From contig BTPP01000009.1 in NCBI GenBank assembly GCA_037102815.1, positions 496,001 to 560,000 on the forward strand: DNA of 64,000 nucleotides, read 5' to 3'. Position 1 is the first letter of the stretch, and every line of letters starts with the position of its first letter. Of this stretch, positions 1 through 11,571 are shown piece by piece. A model generated the notes under the pieces. That model made no database searches. It saw nothing but the letters and a program-made list of their open reading frames with translations, and was not told where the DNA came from. Position numbers and translations under genes: made by a program. This DNA comes from Neurospora intermedia. Taxonomy: Eukaryota > Ascomycota > Sordariomycetes > Sordariales > Sordariaceae.

Positions 1-2
1 CC

Positions 3-317
3 AAAAACGCCAACAACGTCGGGGCCCGTAGCGTGTCGGCGGCGCTGTACAATATGTCGGTCCAGCTAGGTAACGTGGTGGCCAATTTCATTTACATGGA
101 CTATGACAAGCCGTATTACCATGATGGCAACACCAAACTGGTGGTGATCAATTTGCTGGCGATTGGCGTCTTCTTGTTCACCAAGGCGTACTATGTGTGG
201 AGGAATAAGCAGAAGGATAAGGTGTGGAATGGGCTGACGGAAGAGCAGAAGGCTGAGTATATTAAGACCACCAAGGTGCAAGGGAGTCGGAGGTTGGATT
301 TTAGGTTTGCGCATTGA
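3..317 (+). CDS. MFS permease of the allantoate/nicotinate (Dal5/Tna1) type, C-terminal part
   Basis: The frame is open from the window edge and encodes the last 104 residues of a transporter. It begins KNANNVGARSVSAALYNM, which resembles the conserved stretch before the last two helices of anion:cation symporters in the Dal5/Tna1 group. One hydrophobic helix follows (LVVINLLAIGVFLFTKAYY), then a charged cytosolic tail of about 45 residues. Family members import allantoate, nicotinate, pantothenate or similar acids with protons at the plasma membrane. The substrate cannot be read from this fragment. The true start lies outside the window, and the GTG at 33 is internal. The stop is TGA at 315-317. 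Confidence 0.75.
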   Translation, partial: KNANNVGARSVSAALYNMSVQLGNVVANFIYMDYDKPYYHDGNTKLVVINLLAIGVFLFTKAYYVWRNKQKDKVWNGLTEEQKAEYIKTTKVQGSRRLDFRFAH

Positions 318-1535
318 GGTCGTTATGTTGAGGAACATGGAAGAGGAGAGAAAAGGAAGAGGAGAGAAAGAGAAGAGAGGGTTAGGGTTGGTGTAAGCTG
401 TCGCAGGTTGTCACCAGTGCCTGCCGGGAACCCAGTTGCCGGAAGCTGCCGGGAAAATCCTTAGTTCATGACGTAATGTAAACAATCGTGACCTGTCAAA
501 GTTCTGAAACCAAACAGAAGGAGCTTCCCGAGGTTGCACAATGCGCATAGCCCATCCGCGGTACATGATTGTTTCACCAGTCGGAATCGGTAGTGATACG
601 AGGAAAGGGGTATATTGTAGTGTTTGTACACTACACACAGCGGTACAAGCCGAGGTTTAAGATCTTGCATAAAACTCGTGTTATTGGTGTGCTTAGAAAT
701 CAGAATGGAGAAGCGGACGGGCAGGGGGGATTCGTTGGTGAAACGGACGGTGAAGAGACAAGCTTAAATGCCCCCCGGAGATGCCTCGGTACTTGGCGAC
801 AGCCCAGTGCAGCGGAAAGGGCGGCCCCCCGCGCGCGGGGCTCCTTCCGCCGATTAAGTTCTCACTTCTCAGCGATTGCAATTGGCGATAAGATACCTCT
901 ACAGTGCTAGCTGGAAGCTCCGGAGCTCCAAAGAACCAATTGAACAGAGCGAGAGCAGGTCTGAGATGTCAATTGGGAACTAACACAGACCACTCCTTGC
1001 TATGATTGGATTTGCTTGGAAATACAGGTTATGACGATAGCAGCTTATCAAGCCAACAAATGAATGGCGCAATTGCTGGGCAACCATCACCCACCAGAGC
1101 ATCACCACAACAATCCAACACAACAAACAACACCGCTAGCTTGACTACAAGTAGTATTTGCACCACCCATGAAACAACCTCCTTTTCGGCGGTGTCTGAG
1201 TGCATCATGATCCGAGGCAAAGGGGACCAAATCCCAGAAAGCAGCCCACAGGGGCGGATCGTACACTAGGCCGTGGCCGCTGGAAAGTCTCCGAATCGAT
1301 TGCCCCACGTCACCATTTCTTCATGATTCTAATCGTCCCATCGAAAACGTGCTTTATCAGCAAAACTGTCTCCAGTCGATCCGAGCAATGTCCCCACTGT
1401 TGACGCTGTCCACCGTGTGTTCGGACCCTTCTTGCTCTTGTTGATATAAATCCCAATGGTCCCGTCTGTTGTTCTGTTCCGTCATCGCCCTTTTTCAAAA
1501 CCACCCCGACAAAAATCCACACACCACACATCAAA
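318..1535. other. Intergenic region, permease 3' flank and oxidoreductase promoter
   Basis: I see no convincing gene. A purine-rich run follows the permease stop (about 340-385), and a GC-rich patch with CCCCGCGCGCGGGG lies near 825-842. The last 100 bases before the next ATG are pyrimidine-rich with CACA motifs, typical of a filamentous-fungal 5' leader. Short open frames on both strands show no recognisable domain. Confidence 0.6.
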
Positions 1536-2694
1536 ATGGCTCCCACCCACAACAAGACTCTCGTCTTCAAGAAGATCCCCGAGGGATACCCCGTCCCCGG
1601 CGAGCACATCGTCGTCGAGGACCGTGGCTTCGACCCCGATGCCGCTCCTCCCCCGGGCGGTATGACCGTCTCCATCCTCTGGGCCTCCTTCGACCCCTAC
1701 CAGCGCGGCCGCATGCGTGACGCCAGCATCAAGTCCTACGCTCCCGCTTACCAGCTCGGTGGCCCCGTCACCAACGACACCGTCGCCAAGGTCCTCAAGT
1801 CCGACAACCCCGACTACCAGCCCGGTGACCTCGTTATTGCCCATCTGCCCATTGCCGAGTATGCCGCCCTCACCAAGACCGAGGTCGGCTCCGTCATGGG
1901 TGGCATCGTCGGCCAGGTTGTCCAGACCAAGATCGACAACAAGTACGGCTTCAAGGACCTCGGCCTCTTCCTCGGTCCCCTCGGCATGCCCGGTTTGACC
2001 GCTTGGTCGTCGTACAAGGAGATTGGCCAGCCCAAGGCCGGCGAGACCATCTTCATCAGCAGTGCTGCCGGTGCTGTCGGCCAGGTCGTTGGCCAGATCG
2101 CCAAGCGCGAGGGCTTGAAGGTTATCGGCTCCGTCGGCGCCGACGAGAAGCTCGACTTCATCATCAACGAGCTCGGCTTCGATGGTGGCTTCAACTACAA
2201 GAAGGAGAAGCCGCTCGATGCCCTCAAGAGGTTGGCTCCTCAGGGTATCGACATTTACTACGAGAACGTCGGTGGTGAGCACCTCGACGCTGCCCTCGAG
2301 TGCCTCAACACCTTTGGTCGCATTGTCGCTTGCGGCATGGTGAGTCTTCTTTTTCTTCGTTTCCCCCTGCTTCCTTATTTCACTTGTACTAACCGCCATT
2401 ATCACCCAGATCTCCCAGTACAACGTCAAGCCCGAAGAGGCCTACGGCGTCAAGAACCTCATCCAGGTCGTCGCCAAGCGCCTCACGATGCGCGGCTTCA
2501 TCGTCTTCGACAAGGACTTTGGCCCCAAGTACGCCAAGGAGCACCAGGAGCAGCTCTCCAAGTGGATCGCCGAGGGCTCCGTCAAGTTCAAGCTCCACAT
2601 TACCGAGGGCATCGACAACGCTCCCAAGGGTCTTGTCGGTATCTTCAAGGGCGAGAACTTTGGCAAGGCTGTCCTTCACATCAAGGATGAGTAA
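1536..2694 (+). CDS. Zinc-independent NADP-dependent oxidoreductase (medium-chain reductase, leukotriene B4 dehydrogenase-like)
   Basis: Two exons, 1536-2339 and 2410-2694, with one 70-nt phase-0 intron (GTGAGT donor, ACTAAC branch, CACCCAG acceptor), give 362 residues, normal for the family. The N-terminal half is a GroES-like fold with the segment FDPYQRGRMRD, typical of zinc-free double-bond reductases. The Rossmann part carries the NADPH loop AAGAVGQVVGQ around residue 175-190 and later IDIYYENVGGEHLDAAL, a family signature. No cysteine or histidine zinc ligands are seen. Relatives reduce alpha,beta-unsaturated ketones and aldehydes with NADPH in the cytosol; the substrate here is unknown. 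ATCAAAATGG around the ATG suits a start. Codon use is strongly C-ending, which suggests good expression. Confidence 0.88.
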
Positions 2695-2736
2695 AATGTT
2701 TTCTCTCTCTTTTAAAACTAACTAAAAAAGCAAAGA

Positions 2737-2756
2737 GATGGATGGATGGATGGATG
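2737..2756. repeat. (GATG)5 microsatellite
   Basis: Five perfect GATG units lie just downstream of the oxidoreductase stop, in its probable 3' UTR. Confidence 0.95.
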
Positions 2757-3467
2757 TTATTATACCCGCCGCTAGCTATGTAAATTGTAATTGCTAGTTT
2801 ATGAATAAGAAAACAATTGAAAGAAACAAAAAATGATGAAATGGGGGTTGAGATGTGTATTGTCGTGTCGTGTCGTTGAAATAAGGTGTGTGACGCAAGT
2901 AACGAACGGTACCGAGCGTGTGCCGGTGGCGTGCATGCTGACTGCTGACGGCAGAACCGTTTGTTGGTCCATTGACGCCGAAGTTATGTGTGGTCTTTGT
3001 GTCACGCCAGATCTGCTGTTTAACATTGGATGGCAGCTCAAAGCCAGGGGTCAAATCCTATGGCATCGCTTGCCGTTGATATCCGATAGTCACGGTACAT
3101 AAGCATGCACAAGTTCCTGAAAGAGGTGCTGATGACCGACCAAATACGGGAACCCAAGGAAGAATCGAACTACATACATGGAAGCGATCGAAGCTTCATG
3201 CATCACCAGGCATCTACAATAAAGCCCTTTTTGTCAACCAAGGTTCTTTGGTTCAGAGAATATTCAATAACATCAACAACGCCTTTTCATGGGACAATTC
3301 ACATGCTCATCTGACTACTTTTATGTTTAGCACAAGTATAGCCGATGAATGCCATGTCGTTGCCATGCAATCAAAGCGGCAGCCCGACCAACACTTGCAT
3401 CCAGCAGCATGGCGGCTTTTATGTCGCCATCATCTCCATCACACTTACCATCACCCCTTCCATACCT

Positions 3468-3503
<36 letters not shown>
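3468..3503. repeat. (AGAACC)6 hexanucleotide repeat
   Basis: Six perfect AGAACC units, followed by a diverged ACAACC copy. It would read Glu-Pro or Arg-Thr dipeptides in two frames but is in no supported gene. Confidence 0.95.
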
Positions 3504-3504
<1 letters not shown>

Positions 3505-3867
3505 CAACCAAAGTTTCCAGGTCCGCCATCCTCATCTTCGGCATTTACCAATGTAAGTAAGCTATTAACAACAACCTAGTACAAAAACAGTTCATTACAG
3601 CATTGACGTTACCTCTAGGTAGCAATCCGTCAACACTTAATATACAACCACTTCTTTACCGGACACACAACGACACAACAGAGCCAAGGAGAAAAAAAAA
3701 AAGAAAAACGTTTACCACTCCTAACTAGCTAGCAGAATTTAGAATCCTCACCCCCAACGAAGTATGCCCCCTCCCTCTCTCACCTATGTGTACCCTGGGG
3801 CATTCAATTTTAATCCTTACCCCCCTTCTCTCATTTCTCCTACCTTTCTCAGGTATGCAGTTCCCTT

Positions 3868-3902
3868 GTCCACTGTCCACTGTCCACTGTCCACTGTCCA
3901 CT
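3868..3902. repeat. (GTCCACT)5 minisatellite
   Basis: Five perfect 7-bp GTCCACT units in intergenic DNA. A frame reading through it encodes a Val-His-Cys-Pro-Leu-Ser-Thr pattern that is a shadow of the repeat. Confidence 0.95.
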
Positions 3903-4667
3903 GCCCAGGGACGAATAAATACCAACCGTTGATCTGTCAGGCTACCTCGGACCTGCCAGGCTGCCCAAGACCTGCCACAAACCTATGTGTAATGTAGTGT
4001 AGGTAATGCGCAAGACAAAAGGACAACGCCCTCATGTTCTGCATGTCAAGAAGAGTGGTTGACAAAAGACTTTTCTTATGTATCGATTGCTTGAGAGGTA
4101 GAAAAATAAGATTGAAACTACCCTACTTGATTCGAACTGGCAGTTATATCCAACGATTCAGATTCTAGTACTTCTTGCAGTAGACGGCCAGCCAGCCCTG
4201 CAAACATTGTGGAAATGCACCTTCAGAGGTGGAATTCTCTTGATCAGACATGGATGCGAATTGCGGACTGCGGAAAACCAAAAGGGCCGAGAACACCGTC
4301 AGTCTATCTATCGGCTGTCACGGCTTCGGTTTAAATCGTTTCTTCAGTTCCTGTGACCTTGTCCATCGATGTGTGTGCCAGGCATGACGGGTTCGAATAT
4401 CTGAACAGGGTGAGGTCGTGATGGGTATCTTGGCCATAATCCTCTTGGGTTAATTAGCTACCTTAAGATGAAATTGCCTTTTATCTCATAGACCAGGTAG
4501 TGAGCAACCAAGAGACAATGAGGATGGCGATATAAATGGAAGAGGGTTCTGGGCGCCACAAGGTCGTAGTGGAGGCATTATTCCTGTAAGCGAAGTTTAC
4601 CACGGCGGTACAGTCACACTGTTATTTCAGCAACACCAAATATTCGGCCCAAGGTGTGTTGCTGCGT

Positions 4668-5138
4668 TTATGCTATTGAAGCAGAGGGCATCTGAGCCAA
4701 TGACCTGGTACCGTGCTCTGTATGATGGAGGGGGGTTTGTCGTGGACTTTTATGGGTAATAACAATTGTACAAGTGCGTGCAGTGTAGTGTGTGTGTCCA
4801 ATGATGGCCGCATACAGGCGGCTCAGAGGTGGCTGATTGACTGACAGCATAGGAAGGAGGAGTGGAAGTCTCGGGAGCCGAGAGGTCGCAGGAAGACTGA
4901 AAGGTGCCTGCGTTCGGCGACGGGAAGATCCGCGCCCGCGGTCCCTGCAGTGTTTCCAGTTGCCGTCGTTTGGGTCCTGCCAAAAGTTGCAGCAGAACTG
5001 ACAACAGCACAGCGCCTGCCGTTCGTGATTAGGGACTTCATTCTTGCCGATGCAAGTACACGTGTAAGGACAGAATTTAGGGAAGCAGCTACAGAACCAT
5101 TGAAAGGGATCTTGGCAGTCTTGGGAAACAGCGACCAT
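4668..5138 (-). CDS. Possible cysteine-rich protein (gene model unresolved)
   Basis: This 156-codon frame has 12 cysteines between residues 8 and 64, far above chance, including the clusters CSC, CTC, CCC and CC. The pattern QDPxxW followed by Cys occurs at the start (QDPFQWFC) and again near the end of the Cys-rich part (QDPNDGNWKHC), as if two related half-domains were present. No signal peptide starts at this Met. Upstream there is a branch-like ACTAAC (about 5184) and a TAG just before the frame, so an earlier exon could exist. I could not join one with a good donor. The last 80 residues look like non-coding translation. The family is not recognised. Confidence 0.25.
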   Translation of the reverse strand: MVAVSQDCQDPFQWFCSCFPKFCPYTCTCIGKNEVPNHERQALCCCQFCCNFWQDPNDGNWKHCRDRGRGSSRRRTQAPFSLPATSRLPRLPLLLPMLSVNQPPLSRLYAAIIGHTHYTARTCTIVITHKSPRQTPLHHTEHGTRSLAQMPSASIA

Positions 5139-6786
<1,648 letters not shown>

Positions 6787-7120
6787 AGGAGGAGCGCGGA
6801 GAAGAGACCTGGTCCCGGAATCAGATCACCCGGGAGTTACGTCATACGGCATGGGCGCACAGGCCACCCGGAGCCGGAAATGTGGGGCGTGTTCGGATCC
6901 GAGATGCCGTGGATGCACCTCGCTCGATTCGCTTGCAGTTAGCCCGTTGAGCATTATGTAGAAGCCTGTACGAAGTCATGAATAATGTCAATTCAAGTAA
7001 TGTCATAAGACTCATAGTTCCAAAATCCCGAGATGTCTGTCACCCACTGCGTCCGCCCGCTCCAAGGGCATGATCGAACTTGAATACTTCTCGGAGTCCA
7101 AGACCTTCAATTTCGAACCC
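6787..7120. other. Convergent 3' intergenic region
   Basis: Short spacer between two genes that end toward each other. It should hold both 3' ends; no other feature is seen. Confidence 0.6.
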
Positions 7121-9910
7121 TTAACCGACCTTCACCGTCATTCCATCCACATTCTTCCCAACCACCTTCACAGCTGCTGCAGCTGCCAGTTCCGCCCCTT
7201 CCAGAGTCCTAACTCGAACAGTAACCTTCTCCCTCGGCCACAGCGTCAAGTAATTATCATCCCAAATTACCGGCACCACATCTTTCCCTTCTTTATCTAC
7301 TAGGTTGAGACTGGTGAAAAAGGCAGGGAAGGAAGAATGGTTTTCTAATGTCACCTGCACCTCTGATGAAGACTCAGAATGCCCTTTGAACCAAGCTGTT
7401 ACCGTTACGTTTGCGGTAGGTAGCTTGTTTAATGCCGTGTAGTCGCTGTACTTGGTTACAGGCGTGTTGTACCAGTTGGAGTTGTCCCAGGCTAGAGTGT
7501 CGAGGGTGCTGGAGAGCCAGTAGGTGTTGCGACTCAACTCTGTGTTTTTGATGGTGGTGGTGGTGGAGAAGGAGAAGGAGGAGGAGGAGGAGGAAGAAGG
7601 GGGGTTGGAGAGGCCCTTTGAGGAAGTATCGGAAAGGACTAAACGGAGGAAGACGACCCCTTCGATATTCTCAAAAGCAGAAGCCAAAGAAGTGATTTCC
7701 CTGCTTGTATTCGGCTCTGTTATCGTTTTTGTTGTCTTGGTGTATAGTGTCTTTCCGCTTAAATCTATCATCTCGATATCGACACTTCTTGGTCCTTCTT
7801 TGTCCAACGATCTATTGATAAGAACCACCCTCTTCTTGACATAGTCAAACACCACATGCTCGATCCGACTACCCACTTTGGCACCAAAGTAAGCTCCGGC
7901 AGGATGCATGTAGTAGTCCCAGATGGACCAGTGCAAGCTTGGAAATGCACCGTTTAACATCCAGTAGATCATACCTGTCGCAGGCCGTTTTGAGCTCCAG
8001 TTGGCTGCGTACCCTTCGAACTGGGCGCGGGTGGCTTCGTAGTCGGTGATTTGGGATTTCTGGATATAATCCTCGAGAGAAGTGGGAGCACCCCAGCGGT
8101 TCCAGAGGCCAGAGTTGTAGATTCTGCGGTTGCGGAAGCTGGATGTTTCGGTGGAGGACATGTGGAACAAGTCTTTGTTGGGTTCCTTCCAGAGGTCGGT
8201 GAGGTCAGAGGGAGAGAGGAATTTCACCAGGCTGGATAGGTCGGGAGTCCCGACGCCGGCGCCTAGTTCTGAGCCGAAGCCGAATGCTGCTCCAAAACGG
8301 CTAGCGCTTGGTTCGGTGTCGTGCCAGTAGTTGGGAGGGACCCAGTCGTAGGGGCCTTCCATTTTTAAACCGGGCGAACCCATAAAGGAGGGGAATCCCC
8401 TTTTCGAAGCGGAGGATAGGACAGGTGTTTGCCAGTCTTGAAGTCGAAGGGTGTTCATGTACATTGGTGCCGCCTTGGAATCTGGCCAGTAGTCGCTGCC
8501 GATGAGATAACCTAGGATGCTCGGGTGAGGTTGGAGCATCCCGGCTTCGTGGAACATGCTCGCGTTGGCGATAATGTAATCGTCTTCGCTCCATACTGGT
8601 GTTGGGACTGCCAGGTCTTGGTTGTAGCTCCAGGCTTCCCACTTGTCGCAGCATTCCCAGCCGGCGAGGATCATGATGCCTAGTCGGTCGGCGATCTGGT
8701 AGAGCTCCGGGTGCTCGTTCTTGCCTTCGAGGCGGATGGTGTTGAAGCCGAGGTCGAGGATGTAGCGGGCTTCGGATTCGAATTTGATAGAAGAGAAGCG
8801 GAGGAACATGTCGGGGGCGTAGCCTGCGCCAAGGACTTGGAATGGGTGGTTGTTGATGAAGAAGGTGATGTCGTTGTATGAGTTAAGCTGGGAAGTGACG
8901 GTGCGGAAGCCGAATACTGCGGAAACCTGGTCGGAGAGGGTGTTATTGGAAGCGAACACGAAGAGCTGAGCGTTGTAAAGTGGTTGGGAACCCCATTGCT
9001 TTGGCCACCAGATTGCGGGCTTTGGAACAGTGGTGGTGAGGGTTACGTCTGTGGTAGACAGAGGCGGCAGGGTGACGGTTTGGGACCAGGTTATCGACTG
9101 GCCGGCGTAGCCTTCCGGGGATACGGTGCCGGTAACGGTGATGGTTACTTCTTCATTCTCCAAGTTCTGGGCACGGGATTTGAGAATCACATTTGCGGAT
9201 GAGTTACCCAAGGGCGTTCCAAGCTGGGTCACCACTCGTAGGGGCCCAAGAGCAACAGATCCGGTCTGCTTGACTTCCACATCCCGCCATACTCCTGTGC
9301 CGTTGTCTACAGGCCACGGATTCCAGTCCCCCCAGCCCACCGCCAAGTCGGAGTAGTAACTCGTGGGATATGCCTGGATGAGCAACGCATTGTCCTTGTC
9401 AACCAGATCAGTGATATCGTACGTATGGCCTCCATAGCTACCAGCCTGTGTCTTCTTGTCCGTTACTTGCTTTCCGTTCAGATACACATCGGCGCGGGAA
9501 GTGATTCCATGCGTGAGAAGATGAAAGTATTTCCCAGCTCCAGGATCCAGTCCGAATTCCTGCCGGTACAGCCACGGGACTTCAAACTGCTTGCTGTCCA
9601 CTCTTCGGAGGTTGTCCGAGTAGAATAGTTCGGTGTCGTTGTAGATGCCGGCTTCTAGCAGGCAGCCCATCAGGGTGCACTTGGATGTGTTGACGTGGAT
9701 CCATCCTGAGGTGTCAATGCCCGGACGAGAGAGAGCTTCCAAATCACTTCCTGCTTTCGTTGATGACTGCAAGTCCCATGCAGGGACGGGTGTTATTTGG
9801 CCTGGTGTTGATACTAGAGCGCTGCTAGAGTCTGCCGCGGTGGTTCTGGCGATACCAAGGATGGCGCCGAACAACACCTGAAGCGTCACTGGAGACTTCC
9901 TCAGCTGCAT
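7121..9910 (-). CDS. Secreted exo-beta-D-glucosaminidase, glycoside hydrolase family 2
   Basis: A single 929-codon exon. A signal peptide (MQLRKSPVTLQVLFGAILGI, cleavage near TTAA-DSSS) is followed by a GH2 jelly-roll sugar-binding domain (FHLLTHGITSRADVYLNG), an immunoglobulin-like domain, the TIM barrel and C-terminal beta domains. In the barrel, LIGSDYWPD places Asp473 and FGFGSELGAG places Glu548. These fit the Asp469/Glu541 catalytic pair of the Amycolatopsis enzyme CsxA. Such enzymes release glucosamine from the non-reducing end of chitosan oligomers outside the cell. Residues near 775-790 are a serine-rich run (a GAG/GGA microsatellite in DNA) that probably forms a flexible linker. N-glycosylation sequons are frequent. 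Beta-mannosidases share the architecture but lack the GSD signature. Confidence 0.87.
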   Translation of the reverse strand: MQLRKSPVTLQVLFGAILGIARTTAADSSSALVSTPGQITPVPAWDLQSSTKAGSDLEALSRPGIDTSGWIHVNTSKCTLMGCLLEAGIYNDTELFYSDNLRRVDSKQFEVPWLYRQEFGLDPGAGKYFHLLTHGITSRADVYLNGKQVTDKKTQAGSYGGHTYDITDLVDKDNALLIQAYPTSYYSDLAVGWGDWNPWPVDNGTGVWRDVEVKQTGSVALGPLRVVTQLGTPLGNSSANVILKSRAQNLENEEVTITVTGTVSPEGYAGQSITWSQTVTLPPLSTTDVTLTTTVPKPAIWWPKQWGSQPLYNAQLFVFASNNTLSDQVSAVFGFRTVTSQLNSYNDITFFINNHPFQVLGAGYAPDMFLRFSSIKFESEARYILDLGFNTIRLEGKNEHPELYQIADRLGIMILAGWECCDKWEAWSYNQDLAVPTPVWSEDDYIIANASMFHEAGMLQPHPSILGYLIGSDYWPDSKAAPMYMNTLRLQDWQTPVLSSASKRGFPSFMGSPGLKMEGPYDWVPPNYWHDTEPSASRFGAAFGFGSELGAGVGTPDLSSLVKFLSPSDLTDLWKEPNKDLFHMSSTETSSFRNRRIYNSGLWNRWGAPTSLEDYIQKSQITDYEATRAQFEGYAANWSSKRPATGMIYWMLNGAFPSLHWSIWDYYMHPAGAYFGAKVGSRIEHVVFDYVKKRVVLINRSLDKEGPRSVDIEMIDLSGKTLYTKTTKTITEPNTSREITSLASAFENIEGVVFLRLVLSDTSSKGLSNPPSSSSSSSFSFSTTTTIKNTELSRNTYWLSSTLDTLAWDNSNWYNTPVTKYSDYTALNKLPTANVTVTAWFKGHSESSSEVQVTLENHSSFPAFFTSLNLVDKEGKDVVPVIWDDNYLTLWPREKVTVRVRTLEGAELAAAAAVKVVGKNVDGMTVKVG

Positions 9911-10992
9911 CGTGAAGAGCCCACTGTGGATGGGCGCTGTGTGTTGCTAGAGGTAGCGGGCAATTGCGGCCTTCGCAGCGTCGCGATCGAGGAACAGTAC
10001 ATGAGGGCATCTTATATCAGAATTCCATTCATGATTTTCATTTGGGCGTCGCGATTATCCTACCGGAAGGCTTTGACGTGTAACTTTGCAAGCGGAAGAA
10101 TGCCCGCGCAAATTAAAATCAACGTTACATGTCGTGTCACCAGCCACTTTACTGTTGCGTCTCCGGGCTTCCATTTCTGGAGGATGAATCGCCAGCGGTA
10201 CGGGAGGTAGTGTGACACGGGTAAAGAGAGGATCGCGGATGATTTGCGATACAAATTACGACAAGAAGGAAGGTTGTTTATTCGAAACATGGATCAGGGC
10301 GGGTGAGGTGTCGAGTTGTAACGGATGAGAAGTTCAGTTGTGTGTGGACGTGATTCCGTTCGTTTGGGGAGTCCGCTAAGTGAAAATTGTTAGTGCCTGT
10401 TATAGCAACTTCCAAGTCGGCACTTATAGGGCCCGCTGATTGGCCTTTAGAAGCCAAAGAAAGTGGAAGGGTCCGGGCCACTTCAATAGCGGCAGGGCAG
10501 GAATGGTGGGGTACAGAAAGGCAATGATAAACAAAGCTAAGTGCACTACACTAACATTGGCTTTGAGACAAGGACATGATCGACAGACAACCTCAAGCCA
10601 TCTTCACATGCAAGGGAACTGCCGGCAATGGTGATTGGGAAAGGTTCAAATTCCCCCCACGAAGGCATTTTAACTCGTTTCCTGTTGTTCCTCCTCATCA
10701 CTTCCAGTCAGCGCAAGCACATGTCAACACTGAACCCCGCCTTCAAAGGACCCATTTTCAGTGTACTCGTTCCATTCGAGCTCTCACCATGACGTCACTA
10801 CATCAACAAATCCATCAAGGTCCACGAATAAACACAAAGACAAGGAAAACGACATGTGCCATCCCATTTCTTTTTTCAGCGTCGCTTAACAGATGGATGC
10901 GATGACAGCCACGGGGACGGTGAATGGGGGCATCAGAAAATATGGGTCCGATCACGTGCCAAGTGACTTTTTGTACCTCCTCTGTAACAACC

Positions 10993-11211
10993 TGTAATTA
11001 CGCCCGCGAATAGCCGTCAATACCCGACATCCTTACAAGGCTACTAATTAGTATTAGGGTTAGTTAGGGTTAGTTAGGGTTAATTAAGGTTAGGGTTAGC
11101 TCCGGGGGTGCAGGGGGCCGGTGAGAGGCCCCCGCATGTGAATGTGAATAGTATCAACTAACATATGTCAACCATATGTCAATCATATGTCTTGTAATTA
11201 CGGTAATTACA
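10993..11211. mobile_element. Candidate short inverted-repeat element with telomere-like core
   Basis: The block is bounded by TGTAATTAC (10993-11001) and its reverse complement GTAATTACA (11203-11211). Inside are interstitial TTAGGG-type repeats (11054-11099), a GC-rich hairpin (GGGGGCC/GGCCCCC, 11113-11133) and three CATATGTC words (11162-11190). No coding capacity and no clear target duplication are seen. It could be a MITE-like element, a Helitron end or a chance combination. The 9-bp termini alone are weak evidence. Confidence 0.3.
11054..11099. repeat. Interstitial telomere-like TTAGGG repeats
   Basis: Four TTAGGG cores separated by TTAG or TTAATTAAGG. The spacing is irregular, unlike a true telomere array, so this is an interstitial telomere-like sequence, perhaps left by break repair or part of an element. 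Confidence 0.8.
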
Positions 11212-11571
11212 AAGGTGTACTTGAGATACCTTCGGCTTAAGAAAAATGGAGTATGCACGGACCAGTCTGATGCCCCTAATCACCATGTCCGACAGCCACT
11301 TCCGGCTACTCCCGCCCATTCCAACCCAATTGGATGGAGCTTTTAGTCCGTATCACATCTACCAGGCACCCCTCAGGCGATCCGGTAGGGTGTCGTCCGT
11401 CTCCTCCATCCGACCTCCAACTGCCGATTAATCGACACCTATATCAACTCTCCTCTTTCCACCAACTCGGAATGTGATTATTCTTCGAACGAAATCATTA
11501 CACAACCAAGCCACATTCGTTCCTGGCCACAGAATACTTCCCAACACCCACGAGACAAGCAACCGACCAAG

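Larger units (their letters stand above)
2695..4667. other. Gene-poor intergenic region with short tandem repeats
   Basis: No gene is supported. It contains a GATG tetranucleotide run (2737-2756), six AGAACC hexamers (3468-3503) and five GTCCACT heptamers (3868-3902). The EPEPEP-type frame seen here is only a translation of the hexamer repeat. A weak tRNA B-box-like word near 4125-4140 lacks a foldable cloverleaf. Confidence 0.6.
9911..11571. other. Intergenic region between divergent genes
   Basis: Contains the upstream regions of the minus-strand glucosaminidase and the plus-strand caleosin. The main structure is the 219-bp telomere-like element described separately (10993-11211). No protein gene is supported. 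Confidence 0.6.

Noticed and set aside
1482-2429. 315-codon minus-strand frame opposite the oxidoreductase
   Set aside because: Leu/Val/Gly/Asp-rich shadow of a C-ending coding strand; the plus frame has clear family motifs.
3349-3579. EPEPEP-containing frame
   Set aside because: It is the translation of the AGAACC hexamer repeat, without domain or splice support.
4100-4200. Possible minus-strand tRNA with TTCGAAT
   Set aside because: A and B box-like words exist, but neither T stem nor acceptor stem pairs.
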